Source: Acaryochloris sp. IP29b_bin.137 (GTDB lineage: Bacteria > Cyanobacteriota > Cyanobacteriia > Thermosynechococcales > Thermosynechococcaceae). Taken from it: DNA of 64,000 nt. Made by a program: the position numbers and the translations under genes. Location: contig NZ_JANQOP010000103.1 in the NCBI RefSeq assembly GCF_028285745.1, forward strand, positions 24,001 to 88,000, in the 5' to 3' direction. Under the pieces are notes generated by a model, which saw nothing but the letters and a program-made list of their open reading frames with translations, ran no database searches and had not been told where the DNA came from. The first letter of the stretch is position 1. Each line of letters opens with the position of its first letter. Shown here piece after piece: positions 26,694 through 36,501 of the stretch.

Positions 26694-27683
26694 TTAAGAC
26701 GTAGACATGCAGCTTTCAGCCCCGTCGGCCATCTCGTTCGTTTCCATCGGGCGCGAAGACTGCCGATTAAAGCTCGTCACGCAAATCCCAGCCATAATCA
26801 CCAGAAACGCCAAGAACTGAGCCATGGAAGGCCGTTCACCATTGAGCAAAAAGGCATAGGTCACCCCAAATACGGGGGATAAAGCCGTCCATTTACCCAC
26901 CGTTTGCGAACTCAACTGTTCCAGGGCGGCGTACCACAGAAACTGCGCCAAGACGATAATAATCAACGCATAGATGACCATCACCATCCAGAGCTGCCCT
27001 GCCAGTACATCTGTAAAATGCTCCGGGCCAAACACCAGATTGGCAATGATAAAAAAGATAATGGACGAGATGAAATTACGGCTAAATACAACCATGCGTA
27101 AATTCGTCTGTTTAGAGAGCATCAGCTTCCCTAAGGTAGAGCTGGCCGCATACACAACCGCCGATAGCAAAATCAATAGATCTCCCTGATTGATCTGAAA
27201 GTTGCTGGTCTTGAGGACAATCCCCAATACCCCGGCAATGATCAGGGAAAACCCAAGCCATTCAAATCGCTGGATTTTACGGCCTAGAATCAGCGTGCCA
27301 ATCAAGGCATAAATTACTGGGCCTAAACGGCTTAAAAGCACAGCATTGGTGACCGATGTATAGGCTAGACCCACAAAGATTAAAGAAGACAGGAGCGCCG
27401 CCAAGCAGCCATTGAGAAACAGTCCGACCTTAATCCGTCGATCCAAACGCTGCCAATCTTGCCAAATTGCTCGCCAGCCAAACCAGGTACCCACTGCGAT
27501 CGCAGCACATAAATTCCCCACAAATAGAACATTACAGAAGGAGATAGGCGTCTGGGTTCCCCCACTCAGAAGCATGGCATTGGTGACTAGAAACGCAATC
27601 AGCGAAGGCCGCAAAGCCGCTAATGCTCTGGAAATAACCAAGGCCAGCTTGGGATTAATCGCGGAGAAGGACAGTTGGGGCAT
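26694..27683 (-). CDS. EamA/DMT-family membrane transporter
   Basis: A 329-residue protein with ten predicted membrane helices arranged as two EamA repeats (about 30-160 and 175-310), with typical patterns ALLSSLIFVGLAYTSVTNAVLL and LGFSLIIAGVLGIVLKTSN. The family exports amino acids, nucleotides or other small metabolites; the substrate cannot be read from sequence. It begins at the base after the stop of the upstream cysteine-motif gene (27684) and is most likely the last gene of that minus-strand operon. Confidence 0.85.
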   Translation of the reverse strand: MPQLSFSAINPKLALVISRALAALRPSLIAFLVTNAMLLSGGTQTPISFCNVLFVGNLCAAIAVGTWFGWRAIWQDWQRLDRRIKVGLFLNGCLAALLSSLIFVGLAYTSVTNAVLLSRLGPVIYALIGTLILGRKIQRFEWLGFSLIIAGVLGIVLKTSNFQINQGDLLILLSAVVYAASSTLGKLMLSKQTNLRMVVFSRNFISSIIFFIIANLVFGPEHFTDVLAGQLWMVMVIYALIIIVLAQFLWYAALEQLSSQTVGKWTALSPVFGVTYAFLLNGERPSMAQFLAFLVIMAGICVTSFNRQSSRPMETNEMADGAESCMSTS

Positions 27684-28445
27684 TTACAGCAGCTGATAGG
27701 TGGCTGGATCCGCTTTGAGGACAAAGGTATCCGCATATTGAATCACTTCTCCGGTAATTTGAACCGGATCCGCGACCAAGTCCAGAACCTTTGCATTCAC
27801 CGCTGTCCCGTCTAGATCTGACAGCAAGAAATAGAGCTTGTCCCCCGCCTGATTATGAACCACAAACACAGGCGGTACGCCACCGGCGATGCAGCGAATC
27901 GCACAGGAACGATGGGTTTTAGTCCGTCCTGGCTTCATCACGCCGGGATAGCATTTGCCATCTACGATTTCTCCTTTGAGGGAAAACTCGCCTAATGAGC
28001 TGCTGGCCGGTTGGGTCGGTCCCGCCGTCGGCGCTGCCATCGGTTCCGCAGATTTGGTGGCAATCACCGTTAAGTGGTTGCGGTGGAAGGGTGTGCCTTT
28101 AAGTTTGACCCATTTATCCACATGCTCCAGCACCTTGGGTTTAGGGGAGGTTTTGCCCGGTCCTGATAAAAGGTAGAGGGAAAAGTCGCTGCCAGTGCCC
28201 ACGTCTCCCGTTCTGGGCACGAGGAGATGGGGGGAGGGTTGGCCCACCAGCAGTCCTTCAAACTCTGGGACTTTCGTCCGTTTGCCTAAATTAGACTGAT
28301 CAAAATGTAGGGGCGGCAGAATAGAGGCAAAGGCTAGAGCAGCCAGCACGAGGACAGGAATAAACCCCAACAAAAACCGTTTTAAGTGGGGGGGCACTCC
28401 TAGATAGCCAATAAAAAATTCATCCTGGGAATCGAGGCGACTCAT
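27684..28445 (-). CDS. Membrane-anchored protein with conserved Cys motif, redox operon
   Basis: A 253-residue protein with one membrane helix at about 25-45 and the rest probably on the extracytoplasmic side. A Pro/Ala linker sits near 135-150. The C-terminal part has GEIVDGKCYPGVMKPG followed by THRSCAIRC, so Cys165, Cys181 and Cys185 with His178 form a compact possible metal- or thiol-redox site. I do not know a named family. It starts six nt after the end of the Rieske fusion gene and is almost certainly in the same transcript, so it is probably a partner of that electron-transfer protein. Confidence 0.75.
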   Translation of the reverse strand: MSRLDSQDEFFIGYLGVPPHLKRFLLGFIPVLVLAALAFASILPPLHFDQSNLGKRTKVPEFEGLLVGQPSPHLLVPRTGDVGTGSDFSLYLLSGPGKTSPKPKVLEHVDKWVKLKGTPFHRNHLTVIATKSAEPMAAPTAGPTQPASSSLGEFSLKGEIVDGKCYPGVMKPGRTKTHRSCAIRCIAGGVPPVFVVHNQAGDKLYFLLSDLDGTAVNAKVLDLVADPVQITGEVIQYADTFVLKADPATYQLL

Positions 28446-28450
28446 GATCG

Positions 28451-29512
28451 TTACACTTGACCGATAACAGCAGGGACAACAGGCGTGCCAGGGAGATTGG
28501 GGGTTGCACTGACCAGAATCTGATCACCCTGGAGCTTGACATTAAAGGTGGGAATTTTTTCCGTAAACGGTGGTGGAGAGATGCCGCTGTCGGGCAGATA
28601 CTGATAACCATGCCAGGGACAGGTAATACAACCATCCACGATTTTGCCTTCTCCCAAGGGACCATTTTGATGTTGACAAACATTAGAAATGGCCGAGATC
28701 TGACCGTCATACTTGAAGATGGCCACCCGTTCCCCAGCGATGACTGCGATTTTGGCCCTGTTCTCAGGAATGTCATGGACACTGCCCACATTGACATAGC
28801 CATCGGCATCCACTTGGGGCTGCGCAGGCGTTCCAAACAGGGGCGCACCGTCTTTTTTCGCTTCTCGAAGCGCAGTGATCAGGTGCAGCCCCACAATCCA
28901 CACAAATCCCACGCCAACAGCCAGGGTCAGGAACGGATGGGTGTTGGTTTCCAACGCCCCTAGGACCACATGACCGACCAATAAGCCGTAAGCCAAATAG
29001 ACGCCCATATGCAGGGCTTTCCAAACCGGAGCCGTTAGATTAGTGAGCCAAAAGTCATGGCTGGTCGCCGCCATCAAGAATAAGATAACGAGGGCCACCC
29101 CTCCCAGGGCTTCAAAGGGAAAACGGATAAAGTCTGCATAGTGGGTGTTGCTAACAAACAGACTCACAATGGGTTCGAGGTTGCCAAAGTCGTGATACCA
29201 GGCCAAGGCATCCCGGGCATGGAGCAGGGCCAGAATAAACATAGTGACGCCCATATGTCGCCGATTGTAGAGCAGCGGCAAGAACTTTGGGCTCAGACGA
29301 CTAAGGGGACCAATGGAAAGAATCACGTGCAGCAGGATAAAGGCGGCAGAGCCAAAGGCCCGAATCCAAATCCCTTTAATATCTAAATCACTACTCAATT
29401 GGAGGCTCATGCCTTCAAAGAAAAAGAGATAGAAAACGACAGTGGTCAGCAAAATAAGGTCGTAAACGAACTTTTGCCGATTCCACTGCACTGCTTTATA
29501 TGCAACGCCCAC
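28451..29512 (-). CDS. Ferric-reductase-like haem membrane protein fused to a Rieske [2Fe-2S] domain
   Basis: A 353-residue protein. Six hydrophobic segments fill about residues 15-215, with histidines at 62, 86, 98, 168 and 181 spaced like the haem-binding helices of the FRE/MsrQ/YedZ family. A Rieske domain follows at about 235-340: Cys279-Gln-His281 and Cys298-Pro-Trp-His301 bind the [2Fe-2S] cluster. The fusion suggests a self-contained quinol- or haem-to-iron-sulfur electron path. Small membrane-associated genes flank it on both sides within one minus-strand operon. The terminal acceptor is unknown. The fold assignment of the membrane part is by pattern only; the Rieske part is certain. 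Confidence 0.86.
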   Translation of the reverse strand: MGVAYKAVQWNRQKFVYDLILLTTVVFYLFFFEGMSLQLSSDLDIKGIWIRAFGSAAFILLHVILSIGPLSRLSPKFLPLLYNRRHMGVTMFILALLHARDALAWYHDFGNLEPIVSLFVSNTHYADFIRFPFEALGGVALVILFLMAATSHDFWLTNLTAPVWKALHMGVYLAYGLLVGHVVLGALETNTHPFLTLAVGVGFVWIVGLHLITALREAKKDGAPLFGTPAQPQVDADGYVNVGSVHDIPENRAKIAVIAGERVAIFKYDGQISAISNVCQHQNGPLGEGKIVDGCITCPWHGYQYLPDSGISPPPFTEKIPTFNVKLQGDQILVSATPNLPGTPVVPAVIGQV

Positions 29513-29535
29513 AGATGAATTCCTCTCAGAATGGA

Positions 29536-30057
29536 TTAGGGTTTGGGTTGGGTTAAATCAGGATCTAGGGGAAAGGCAGAGATGATTTCTTGGGTTGCTT
29601 GGCTAAACAGCAGCAGGTGTCCCGTTTGTCCCTGCATGGCAGTGGGGATGGCAAATTGACGATTCGACGCCCCCGACAATGCCCCCAATAAGATCGACGT
29701 CTCGCTGAGGGCTTCGGGGGGCGTGTCTCCCTGCTGCCAGTAGACGAGCAAATCGGGTTGCTGTAAATCCGTCTGGGGCTGAAGATTGAGAAAGGGATCG
29801 CCGCCCGCTTTGGCAAATACCTTTTCTGCCCGGAGCTGAATTTGATCCTGTTTGATCAGGTTGGGTTTACGCCATACCTCCTGGTTCTCCCAAGTGAAGG
29901 AGGGGGCAAATCCCGCTCGTTGAAATAAGGCGTCCGCTGAAGCATCCACTGGCGCGAAGGTTGGTCGCCAGACTAATCCGGCGATGAAGCAAAGGGGCAG
30001 CACAATCGCCAGAACCACAAACGAGTAGAGGTGAACCTGACGGCGAGAAATGACCAT
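29536..30057 (-). CDS. Single-pass membrane protein of the Rieske operon
   Basis: A 173-residue protein from ATG 30057, supported by AGGAG seven bases upstream; the frame is open further up to 30156 but that stretch overlaps the previous gene. One membrane helix at about 10-32, then a soluble domain without cysteines that includes ALFQRAGFAPSFTWENQEVW and FLNLQPQTDLQQPDLLVYWQ. No recognised family. Stop-start overlap with the gene upstream (TAATG) and 23 nt before the Rieske fusion show it is part of the operon. Confidence 0.75.
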   Translation of the reverse strand: MVISRRQVHLYSFVVLAIVLPLCFIAGLVWRPTFAPVDASADALFQRAGFAPSFTWENQEVWRKPNLIKQDQIQLRAEKVFAKAGGDPFLNLQPQTDLQQPDLLVYWQQGDTPPEALSETSILLGALSGASNRQFAIPTAMQGQTGHLLLFSQATQEIISAFPLDPDLTQPKP

Positions 30058-30335
30058 TATTGGGCTCCTGTGCTTTGCTTGGCGGCGATTCGATGGGCAT
30101 TTTTTTCGGTGGGATGGCCTTTGCCCCGCAATAGCCGAATTGCAAACATCGGCCAAAACGCAACTACCCCCGGAATAATCAGAACTCGAAAGCCAATGGC
30201 CCAGCCCTGGGCACCCGAATCCACGCGTTTGACTAAGAAGGTGACGAACAGAAGGGCGAAAATCAAACCTGCGATCGCATAGGCTCGTACCAGATTAATC
30301 ACCCACTCAACCACGGAAATAGGGATGCTATCCAT
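30057..30335 (-). CDS. Small two-helix membrane protein, first gene of the Rieske operon
   Basis: A 92-residue protein with two hydrophobic segments at about 8-36 and 46-66 (RAYAIAGLIFALLFVTFLV; FRVLIIPGVVAFWPMFAIRL) and a basic C-terminus. The pattern looks like a small subunit of a membrane complex. Its stop overlaps the ATG of the next gene by one base, a sign of coupled translation. Function unknown. Confidence 0.72.
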   Translation of the reverse strand: MDSIPISVVEWVINLVRAYAIAGLIFALLFVTFLVKRVDSGAQGWAIGFRVLIIPGVVAFWPMFAIRLLRGKGHPTEKNAHRIAAKQSTGAQ

Positions 30336-31124
30336 AGACTGTCAACCTTCTTGAAGTTACAGAGGCCAGTGTTGATAGGTATGAGAATACCAGTCCAGTC
30401 GTCCTCTGGTAAATATTCCAGTGCACCCCATTCCAATCCCCTAAAACTTGAGTGATCTTAAGGGTGTTGCTAGAGATAGATGGGGGCAGCCTTACAAATC
30501 CCAAGAAGGCACAATGTTCACTGAACTGGCTCGCCTGCAGGCTTTAACAGAGCGATCTCATATCGGTTGCTTCACCCATTGGATACTGGAATATGCCCGG
30601 ACACCCCATCTATTCAGAACTGGAAAGCGGCTCCAGGAAGGTAACGATACTTGATGCCCAGTAGAGTGTGTCGGCAGATGTGGGTCAATCTAAATAGCAG
30701 TGTCAACTCTCAGCGACACAACACTCTACAAAGCAGATCAAAGAATTTATAAGACAAGTTAAAGAATGTCGCCCAAATTTGGGGATCAAGATTAGGATGC
30801 GATTAACCTGTCCATTTTGTAGGTGAGCAAATCTAAATCAATTCGCATTCAGTTGAGTGGTGCCCGCCCATTCCTTAGCGAACCGTTTATTGTTAACGTC
30901 TTACATCCGTTTCACCTTCCGATCCGTCTCCTGTCGCCGTCTATTGCTGTAGTGATTGTCCTGTCTCCGTGCTCAGCAATTTGAGGACCTTGATCATTGT
31001 CGTGAGCCGTTAAACATCAACCATTTTTGAAAATTTTATATTCTACGCCTCTCAGTCCTTAAGGAGGTTAGACGCACCTTAGTTTTTTGTTTCTGTTGAA
31101 GACTTACCACCGCAAGGAGCATTC
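30336..31124. other. Long intergenic region upstream of pntA
   Basis: About 790 nt between the divergent Rieske operon and pntA. No convincing gene. It holds an imperfect long inverted repeat at 30661-30729 and the pntA leader with AAGGAG just before the ATG. A second Shine-Dalgarno-like AAGGAGG occurs at 31061-31067 without a good ORF behind it. Promoters for both directions must lie here. Confidence 0.5.
30661..30729. repeat. Imperfect inverted repeat, possible mobile-element end or MITE
   Basis: GTAGAGTGTGTCG at 30661-30673 pairs with CGAC-ACA-ACACTCTAC at 30714-30729 (13 pairs and a 3-nt bulge). The 40-nt interior contains TGGGTCAATCTAAATAGCAG and TGTCAACTCTCAGCGACA, which remind me of IS21-type terminal repeats. 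No transposase remains and no target duplication is evident. Confidence 0.4.
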
Positions 31125-32738
31125 ATGACAGTTGCCGATAAGACATTAGCGAACGCTGATAGCCCCAAATCCCAAACAGGTCTCAAGATCGGTATCCCCA
31201 AAGAAGTTTTTCCAGGAGAACGCCGGGTTGCTGCTACTCCTGATACCGCCAAAACCCTCCAAAAAATGGGATTTGAGGTACTGGTTGAATCTAAAGCAGG
31301 CGCTGAAGCCACCTTTTCTGATCAAGTGTATGAGCAGGCTGGATGCCAAGTGGTATCCGATGCTGCTCAACTCTGGGAGGCTGCCGATATTATTCTTAAG
31401 GTGCGGGCACCCCAGATGCACCCCACCCTCAACTGTCATGAGTCTGAACTGCTACACGAAGCCAAAACCCTAATCAGCTTTATCTGGCCTGCCCAAAACG
31501 AAGACTTACTCAAGCAGTTGGCTGAGCGAAAGGCCAATGTCCTGGCGATGGATGCGATCCCTCGAATTAGCCGCGCCCAGAAAATGGATGCCCTTAGCTC
31601 CATGGCTAATATTGCGGGTTATCGAGCAGTAGTGGAATCGGCCAATAACTTTGGTCGCTTTTTTACCGGACAAATCACTGCTGCGGGTAAAGTACCGCCT
31701 GCAAAGGTATTGGTGATTGGGGCTGGCGTTGCGGGTCTTGCCGCCATTGGTGCCGCTCGAGGCTTGGGTGCCGTAGTTCGCGCTTTCGACACTCGCCCTG
31801 TTGTCAAAGAACAGGTGCAAAGTATGGGGGCTGAATTCCTAGAATTGGAATTTGAAGAAGATGGCACCGGAGCGGGGGGCTATGCCAAAACCATGAGCCC
31901 TGAATTTATTGCTGCTGAAATGGCGCTGTTCGCTGAGCAAGCCCAAGAAGTCGATATCATCATCACCACTGCTTTGATCCCAGGTAAAAAAGCGCCGTTG
32001 CTGATTACCAAGGATATGGTAGAGAGCATGAAGGAAGGCTCTGTGGTGGTGGATATGGCTGCGGAGCAGGGGGGTAACTGTGAAGTAACCCGACCGAACG
32101 AAGTCTATCAACACCATGGCGTCACGATTGTCGGGTTGACGGACTTACCTAGCCGGATGGCGAACCAATCCAGCCAGCTTTATGGCAATAACCTCTGCCA
32201 TTTGCTCAAGGATATGGGCGGAGCGGAAGACTACAAAATTGACTTTGAAGATGAAGTGGTGCGCGGCGCTACGGTTCTGCAAGAGGGCAAAATTACCTGG
32301 CCTCCCCCCCAAGTTAGCCAACCTTCTCCTCCTAAGCCTACTGCTGAGGCTAAGAAGCCGGTCATGCCGGCTGAGCCAGAGGTGAAAGAGAAATCAGTCA
32401 TTGGTCAGTGGCTTCCGCTCATTGCAGTGGGCGCAGCCTTGTTTGGGATTGGCTTAACCGCGCCTCCTTCATTTTTGACCCACTTCACCGTGTTTGTGTT
32501 GGCTTGTTTCGTGGGTTGGCAGGTGATTTGGAATGTCGCCCCCGCCTTGCATACACCTCTGATGAGTGTCACTAATGCGATTAGCGGCATCATCATTCTG
32601 GGTGGCATGCTGCAAATCTCCGGTCCATTGGGTTCGCCGACGACCATACTGGGTGCGATCGCAATTCTGGTTGGCACGATCAATATTGCTGGTGGATTTC
32701 TCGTCACCCAACGGATGCTGCAAATGTTCCGTAAATAA
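31125..32738 (+). CDS. pntA: NAD(P) transhydrogenase subunit alpha
   Basis: The alpha subunit of the proton-translocating transhydrogenase, which reduces NADP+ with NADH at the cost of the proton gradient. The 537-residue chain has the alanine-dehydrogenase-like NAD domain ([17 protein letters not shown] near 20; [19 protein letters not shown] near 200; [13 protein letters not shown] near 340). A Pro/Lys linker (about 390-425) and four C-terminal membrane helices (about 430-530) follow. So the soluble and membrane parts are fused, not split as in some bacteria. RBS AAGGAG. pntB follows after 70 nt. Confidence 0.95.
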   Translation: MTVADKTLANADSPKSQTGLKIGIPKEVFPGERRVAATPDTAKTLQKMGFEVLVESKAGAEATFSDQVYEQAGCQVVSDAAQLWEAADIILKVRAPQMHPTLNCHESELLHEAKTLISFIWPAQNEDLLKQLAERKANVLAMDAIPRISRAQKMDALSSMANIAGYRAVVESANNFGRFFTGQITAAGKVPPAKVLVIGAGVAGLAAIGAARGLGAVVRAFDTRPVVKEQVQSMGAEFLELEFEEDGTGAGGYAKTMSPEFIAAEMALFAEQAQEVDIIITTALIPGKKAPLLITKDMVESMKEGSVVVDMAAEQGGNCEVTRPNEVYQHHGVTIVGLTDLPSRMANQSSQLYGNNLCHLLKDMGGAEDYKIDFEDEVVRGATVLQEGKITWPPPQVSQPSPPKPTAEAKKPVMPAEPEVKEKSVIGQWLPLIAVGAALFGIGLTAPPSFLTHFTVFVLACFVGWQVIWNVAPALHTPLMSVTNAISGIIILGGMLQISGPLGSPTTILGAIAILVGTINIAGGFLVTQRMLQMFRK

Positions 32739-32808
32739 TGTCTCAGCTCATGCCGTCCTCAACTGGATAGGACGGCTCACTCTTTTCCCGCTTTCTTAGG
32801 AGTCGACT

Positions 32809-34233
32809 ATGACCAATAGCCTTGTCACCGTGGCTTACATCGCAGCAAGTGCCTTATTTATCCTCAGTTTGGCCGGTTTATCGAATCAGGAAACCGCTCG
32901 TAAGGGCAACATCTATGGCATTCTCGGCATGGTGATTGCGTTGGGGGCTACCGCTCTTAGTGCCGAAGTGACCAGCTACAGCACCCTAGCTGCTGTTGTT
33001 ATTCCCGGCGGCATTATTGGCGCGATTGTGGCGTCCCGCGTTGCGATGACCTCTATGCCTGAACTGGTTGCTATCTTGCATAGTTTTGTTGGTTTAGCGG
33101 CAGTGCTGGTTGGCATTGCCAACTATCTCCAACCGGAATCAGGTTTATCCGGGGGGGAAGAAGTCATTCACCATATCGAAATTTACCTCGGGGTCTTTAT
33201 TGGCGCGGTCACCTTTACCGGATCGATTATTGCCTTTGCCAAGTTACGAGCCATTATGGGTAGCAAGCCCTTGATGCTGCCTGCGCGTCATTTCCTCAAT
33301 ATTGGCATGCTGGTGGGCTCGGTGATTCTAGGGGCTCAGTTTATGGGCGCTGAAGGCACTACTGGCTTGCAGCCGCTGCTGATCATGACTGCGATCGCAA
33401 GTCTGCTGGGCATCCATTTGGTTGCCGCCATTGGCGGGGCCGATATGCCAGTGGTGATTTCCATGCTCAACAGCTATTCTGGCTGGGCAGCGGCCGCTGC
33501 GGGCTTTATGCTTGGGAATGACCTGTTGATTATTACAGGTGCTTTAGTGGGCAGTAGCGGTGCCATCCTCAGCTACATCATGTGTAAAGCCATGAACCGG
33601 GGATTCTTCAGCGTGATTCTCGGTGGTTTTGGCGCCGCCCCTAAAGGTGGCTCCAAGTCAGCAGATGGCCCCGTGGGCGAAGCCACCTCAACTACCGTTG
33701 AAAACACGGTGGAAATGCTCAAAAATGCCAAGAATGTCATTATTGCCCCAGGCTATGGCATGGCTGTGGCCCAGGCCCAACATCCTGTGGCTCAAATTAC
33801 CAAAATCTTGCGGGAGCGGGGTACCAATGTCCGGTTTGGTATTCATCCGGTCGCAGGGCGATTACCCGGACATATGAATGTTCTACTGGCAGAAGCGAAC
33901 GTTCCCTACGATATCGTGTTGGAAATGGACGAGATTAATGATGACTTTGGTGAAACTGATTTGGTCCTTGTTATTGGCGCGAATGATACGGTTAATCCTA
34001 GTGCCCTGAGCGATCCAGAGAGCCCCATTGCGGGGATGCCAGTGTTAGAAGTCTGGAACGCAGAAAACGTCGTTGTAATGAAGCGTGGCATGTCGAGTGG
34101 CTATGCCGGTGTTGATAACCCCTTGTTCTACAACGACAACACCGAAATGTTGTTTGGCGATGCCCGCCAAAATGTCGATGCCATCTTAGGGCAACTGGCA
34201 GCTGAGAAGTCCAAAACGGCTGTTGCGGCCTAA
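32809..34233 (+). CDS. pntB: NAD(P) transhydrogenase subunit beta
   Basis: Partner of pntA. Membrane helices fill about residues 1-265 (roughly nine), followed by the NADP(H)-binding domain III with [37 protein letters not shown] and the [12 protein letters not shown] motif. Its 474 residues are a normal length. RBS AGGAG lies before the ATG. In cyanobacteria this complex sits in the thylakoid membrane and balances NADH and NADPH pools, especially under mixotrophic low light. Confidence 0.95.
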   Translation: MTNSLVTVAYIAASALFILSLAGLSNQETARKGNIYGILGMVIALGATALSAEVTSYSTLAAVVIPGGIIGAIVASRVAMTSMPELVAILHSFVGLAAVLVGIANYLQPESGLSGGEEVIHHIEIYLGVFIGAVTFTGSIIAFAKLRAIMGSKPLMLPARHFLNIGMLVGSVILGAQFMGAEGTTGLQPLLIMTAIASLLGIHLVAAIGGADMPVVISMLNSYSGWAAAAAGFMLGNDLLIITGALVGSSGAILSYIMCKAMNRGFFSVILGGFGAAPKGGSKSADGPVGEATSTTVENTVEMLKNAKNVIIAPGYGMAVAQAQHPVAQITKILRERGTNVRFGIHPVAGRLPGHMNVLLAEANVPYDIVLEMDEINDDFGETDLVLVIGANDTVNPSALSDPESPIAGMPVLEVWNAENVVVMKRGMSSGYAGVDNPLFYNDNTEMLFGDARQNVDAILGQLAAEKSKTAVAA

Positions 34234-34257
34234 TTGCTCTAACTCATTATTCTTCGT

Positions 34258-34302
34258 AAAGTAGAGAATTCCTGTTTTTATTTGGGGTTCTCTACTTTTT
34301 TT
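34258..34302 (+). terminator. Strong intrinsic terminator after pntB
   Basis: GTAGAGAA (34261-34268) pairs perfectly with TTCTCTAC (34288-34295), extended by AAA/TTT on the flanks, and is followed by a run of T. It lies 25 nt after the pntB stop. Confidence 0.92.
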
Positions 34303-34415
34303 ATGGATAAATTCCTTGTTTTGAACCAAAATCTCAAACCAAAGGCGTTGAACTTTTCGCCTAAAAATACCGTCTACACTGTTAATTAATATCCTCTGAA
34401 TCTCTCGCCAGTTCT

Positions 34416-35099
34416 ATGCCTCCCAGCCTCTCCAAGGATCATTGGTTTTTAGCGCAACGTGGATCTGCCTCAACACTTCTTCTCTCTGTCGGTTTAGCAA
34501 CGAGTCTATGGCTAACTGCCTCTGGGCCAGCCACTAGCCAAACCCTGCGTCAGAAAGTCAATTTTGCCAATTCCGATATCAATGCGTTTTGGGATAAAAC
34601 CTTTAAGCAGATGGGGCGTAAATGGTATCGCCCCAAATCCTACACCTACTACCGTGCCGTTCGAACGGCCTGTGGAGTCTCTGGTCCGTTTAATGCCCTC
34701 TACTGTCCTCGCGATCATGGCATTTATCTCAATATTCCGTTTCTAGTCCGCGCCGATCGACGTTGGGGGGATTTTGCCGCGATCACGATCATGGCTCATG
34801 AATATGGTCATGCTGTTCAACGCCAACTGGGGCTCAGTCGATTAAACCGCTATCTCTATCAAGAAGAGCTACAGGCTGATTGCTTCGCAGGGGTTTATGC
34901 TCAGTATGCGAGCCGTAAGGGCCTACTGGATCCCAATGATGCCAGGGAAGGATACTACCAGTCCTACTCTAGTGGTCACGCCCGATTTAATCCCAACACC
35001 CACGGCACTCGGACTCAGCGAGCTCAAGCCTTTCGCACTGGCTATAGAAACGGGTTCAGAAGTTGCTTAAAATATACCGTATTAAGATTTAGACGGTAG
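34416..35099 (+). CDS. Neutral zinc metallopeptidase, YpfJ-like
   Basis: A 227-residue protein. A hydrophobic N-terminal segment (about 20-38; signal peptide or anchor) precedes the catalytic domain. The zincin motif HEYGH is at 128-132 (MAHEYGHAVQRQLG), followed by YQEELQADCFAGVYAQYA, which supplies the third ligand Glu/Asp region typical of YpfJ-type neutral zinc metallopeptidases. An intact CxxxxxxxxC pattern (TACGVSGPFNALYCPRD) lies before it. Probably exported; substrate unknown. Confidence 0.85.
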   Translation: MPPSLSKDHWFLAQRGSASTLLLSVGLATSLWLTASGPATSQTLRQKVNFANSDINAFWDKTFKQMGRKWYRPKSYTYYRAVRTACGVSGPFNALYCPRDHGIYLNIPFLVRADRRWGDFAAITIMAHEYGHAVQRQLGLSRLNRYLYQEELQADCFAGVYAQYASRKGLLDPNDAREGYYQSYSSGHARFNPNTHGTRTQRAQAFRTGYRNGFRSCLKYTVLRFRR

Positions 35100-35141
35100 T
35101 TTCTTCTCCCTCTTTCACTGCAACCCTCACGGTCTGCTCTC

Positions 35142-35927
35142 GTGACCCAACCCGATACTCTTGCTCAGTTGCTAACGGACGTTTCAACAGGTAAGGTCAG
35201 TCCAGAACTGGCCTTGCAAAAATTGAAATATCTGACCTACGAACCCGTCGGTGATTTTGCCAAAATCGATCACCATCGCACCCTACGAACTGGTTTCCCA
35301 GAGGTGATTTGGGGGCCAGGCAAAACCCCTGAGCAAATTATCGAAATTTTCAAAACCATGCAGGCTCAGTCGGATTGTGTGATCGCCACGCGGATAGACC
35401 CCGAGGTCTTTGCCCAATTGCAGCCAACATTGCCCCATCTGCAGTATTTTGACAAAGCTAGAATTTGTTCCACTACTCCATTACCAACCACCTCTAAACA
35501 TCCAGGACAGATTGGGATTCTGTCAGCAGGGACAGCGGATCAAGCTGTTGCTGAAGAAGCCGCTGTAGTTTCGTCTCTCTGGGGATTTTCGATTACCCGA
35601 TTTTGGGATGTGGGGGTGGCTGGAATTCATCGACTCCTGAGTTGCCGAGATGCGATCGCATCTACAGATGTCTTGATCGTAGTGGCAGGCATGGAGGGCG
35701 CTTTAGCCAGTGTTGTGGCGGGCTTAGTCGATTGTCCCGTGATTGCCGTCCCCACTAGCATTGGCTATGGCGCCAGCTTTAATGGCCTTGCGCCTTTGCT
35801 CACGATGCTCAACTCCTGTGCCCCCGGCATTGGAGTGGTCAATATTGATAACGGCTTTGGCGCAGCAATGTTAGCGGGCCAGATCTTGAGAACAGCAGTT
35901 AAACTGCAGGCTTCACATTCTGAGTAG
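35142..35927 (+). CDS. larB: Nickel-pincer cofactor biosynthesis protein LarB
   Basis: LarB carboxylates and hydrolyses nicotinic acid adenine dinucleotide to give the pyridinium-dicarboxylate precursor of the nickel-pincer nucleotide used by lactate racemase and related enzymes. The N-terminal signature DHHRTLRTGFPEVIWGPGKT is present at about 44-63. The PurE-like domain follows, with ILSAGTADQAVAEEAA and GMEGALASVVAGLVDCPVIA, ending in GYGASFNG. GTG start at 35142. larC and larE are not adjacent. The next gene starts four nt after its stop. Confidence 0.9.
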   Translation: MTQPDTLAQLLTDVSTGKVSPELALQKLKYLTYEPVGDFAKIDHHRTLRTGFPEVIWGPGKTPEQIIEIFKTMQAQSDCVIATRIDPEVFAQLQPTLPHLQYFDKARICSTTPLPTTSKHPGQIGILSAGTADQAVAEEAAVVSSLWGFSITRFWDVGVAGIHRLLSCRDAIASTDVLIVVAGMEGALASVVAGLVDCPVIAVPTSIGYGASFNGLAPLLTMLNSCAPGIGVVNIDNGFGAAMLAGQILRTAVKLQASHSE

Positions 35928-35931
35928 ATAG

Positions 35932-36498
35932 ATGCCTATTATCGATCTACCCCCAGATAATCCTCAGATCCATACTGACGTCGCGACTTTGCTAGTCGAT
36001 AGCTTTCGCGAAAACTGGCCCGATGCGTGGCCTGATCTAGCCGCTGGTATGCAGGAAGTCCAAGAATCATTACAGCCAAATCGGATCAGTCGGATTGCGA
36101 TCAATACTGACGGTGAGGTTTTGGGTTGGATTGGCGGGTTGCCTTATCCAGGCTATTCAGGCAATGTTTGGGAACTGCATCCGCTCGTGGTTAAGGCTTC
36201 CGAGCGGGGACAAGGTTGGGGGAGCCGCTTAGTCGCCGATTTAGAAACTTGCGTGTGGCAACGTGGTGGATTGACTCTTTGGGTTGGGACCGATGATGAG
36301 AGCGGCCAAACGAGTTTGAGTGATACCCACCTCTATCCCAATGTGCTGGAGCATCTTGCTCAGCTCCAAAACCTACACCAGCATCCTTATGAGTTCTACC
36401 AAAAGTGTGGGTTTTCTGTCGTCGGCGTGATGCCGGATGCCAATGGGCTGGGTAAGCCTGATATTTACATGGCTAAATCTATTACGCCCAGACGCTAA
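35932..36498 (+). CDS. AAC(6')-like GNAT acetyltransferase
   Basis: A 188-residue GNAT-fold protein. The acetyl-CoA loop is ERGQGWGSRLVADLE (about 94-108). The segments AWPDLAAGMQEVQESL, VWELHPLVV, GGLTLWVGTDDESGQTSLS, HPYEFYQKCGFSVVGVMPDANG and KPDIYMAK match the aminoglycoside 6'-N-acetyltransferase group closely by eye. Activity on aminoglycosides is possible but not shown, and chromosomal relatives often have other natural substrates. It starts four nt after larB in the same direction, so it is co-transcribed. Confidence 0.8.
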   Translation: MPIIDLPPDNPQIHTDVATLLVDSFRENWPDAWPDLAAGMQEVQESLQPNRISRIAINTDGEVLGWIGGLPYPGYSGNVWELHPLVVKASERGQGWGSRLVADLETCVWQRGGLTLWVGTDDESGQTSLSDTHLYPNVLEHLAQLQNLHQHPYEFYQKCGFSVVGVMPDANGLGKPDIYMAKSITPRR

Positions 36499-36501
36499 TT
36501 C

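Noticed and set aside
30448-30654. 68-residue open frame upstream of pntA
   Set aside because: GTG start without Shine-Dalgarno and a composition unlike real proteins here.
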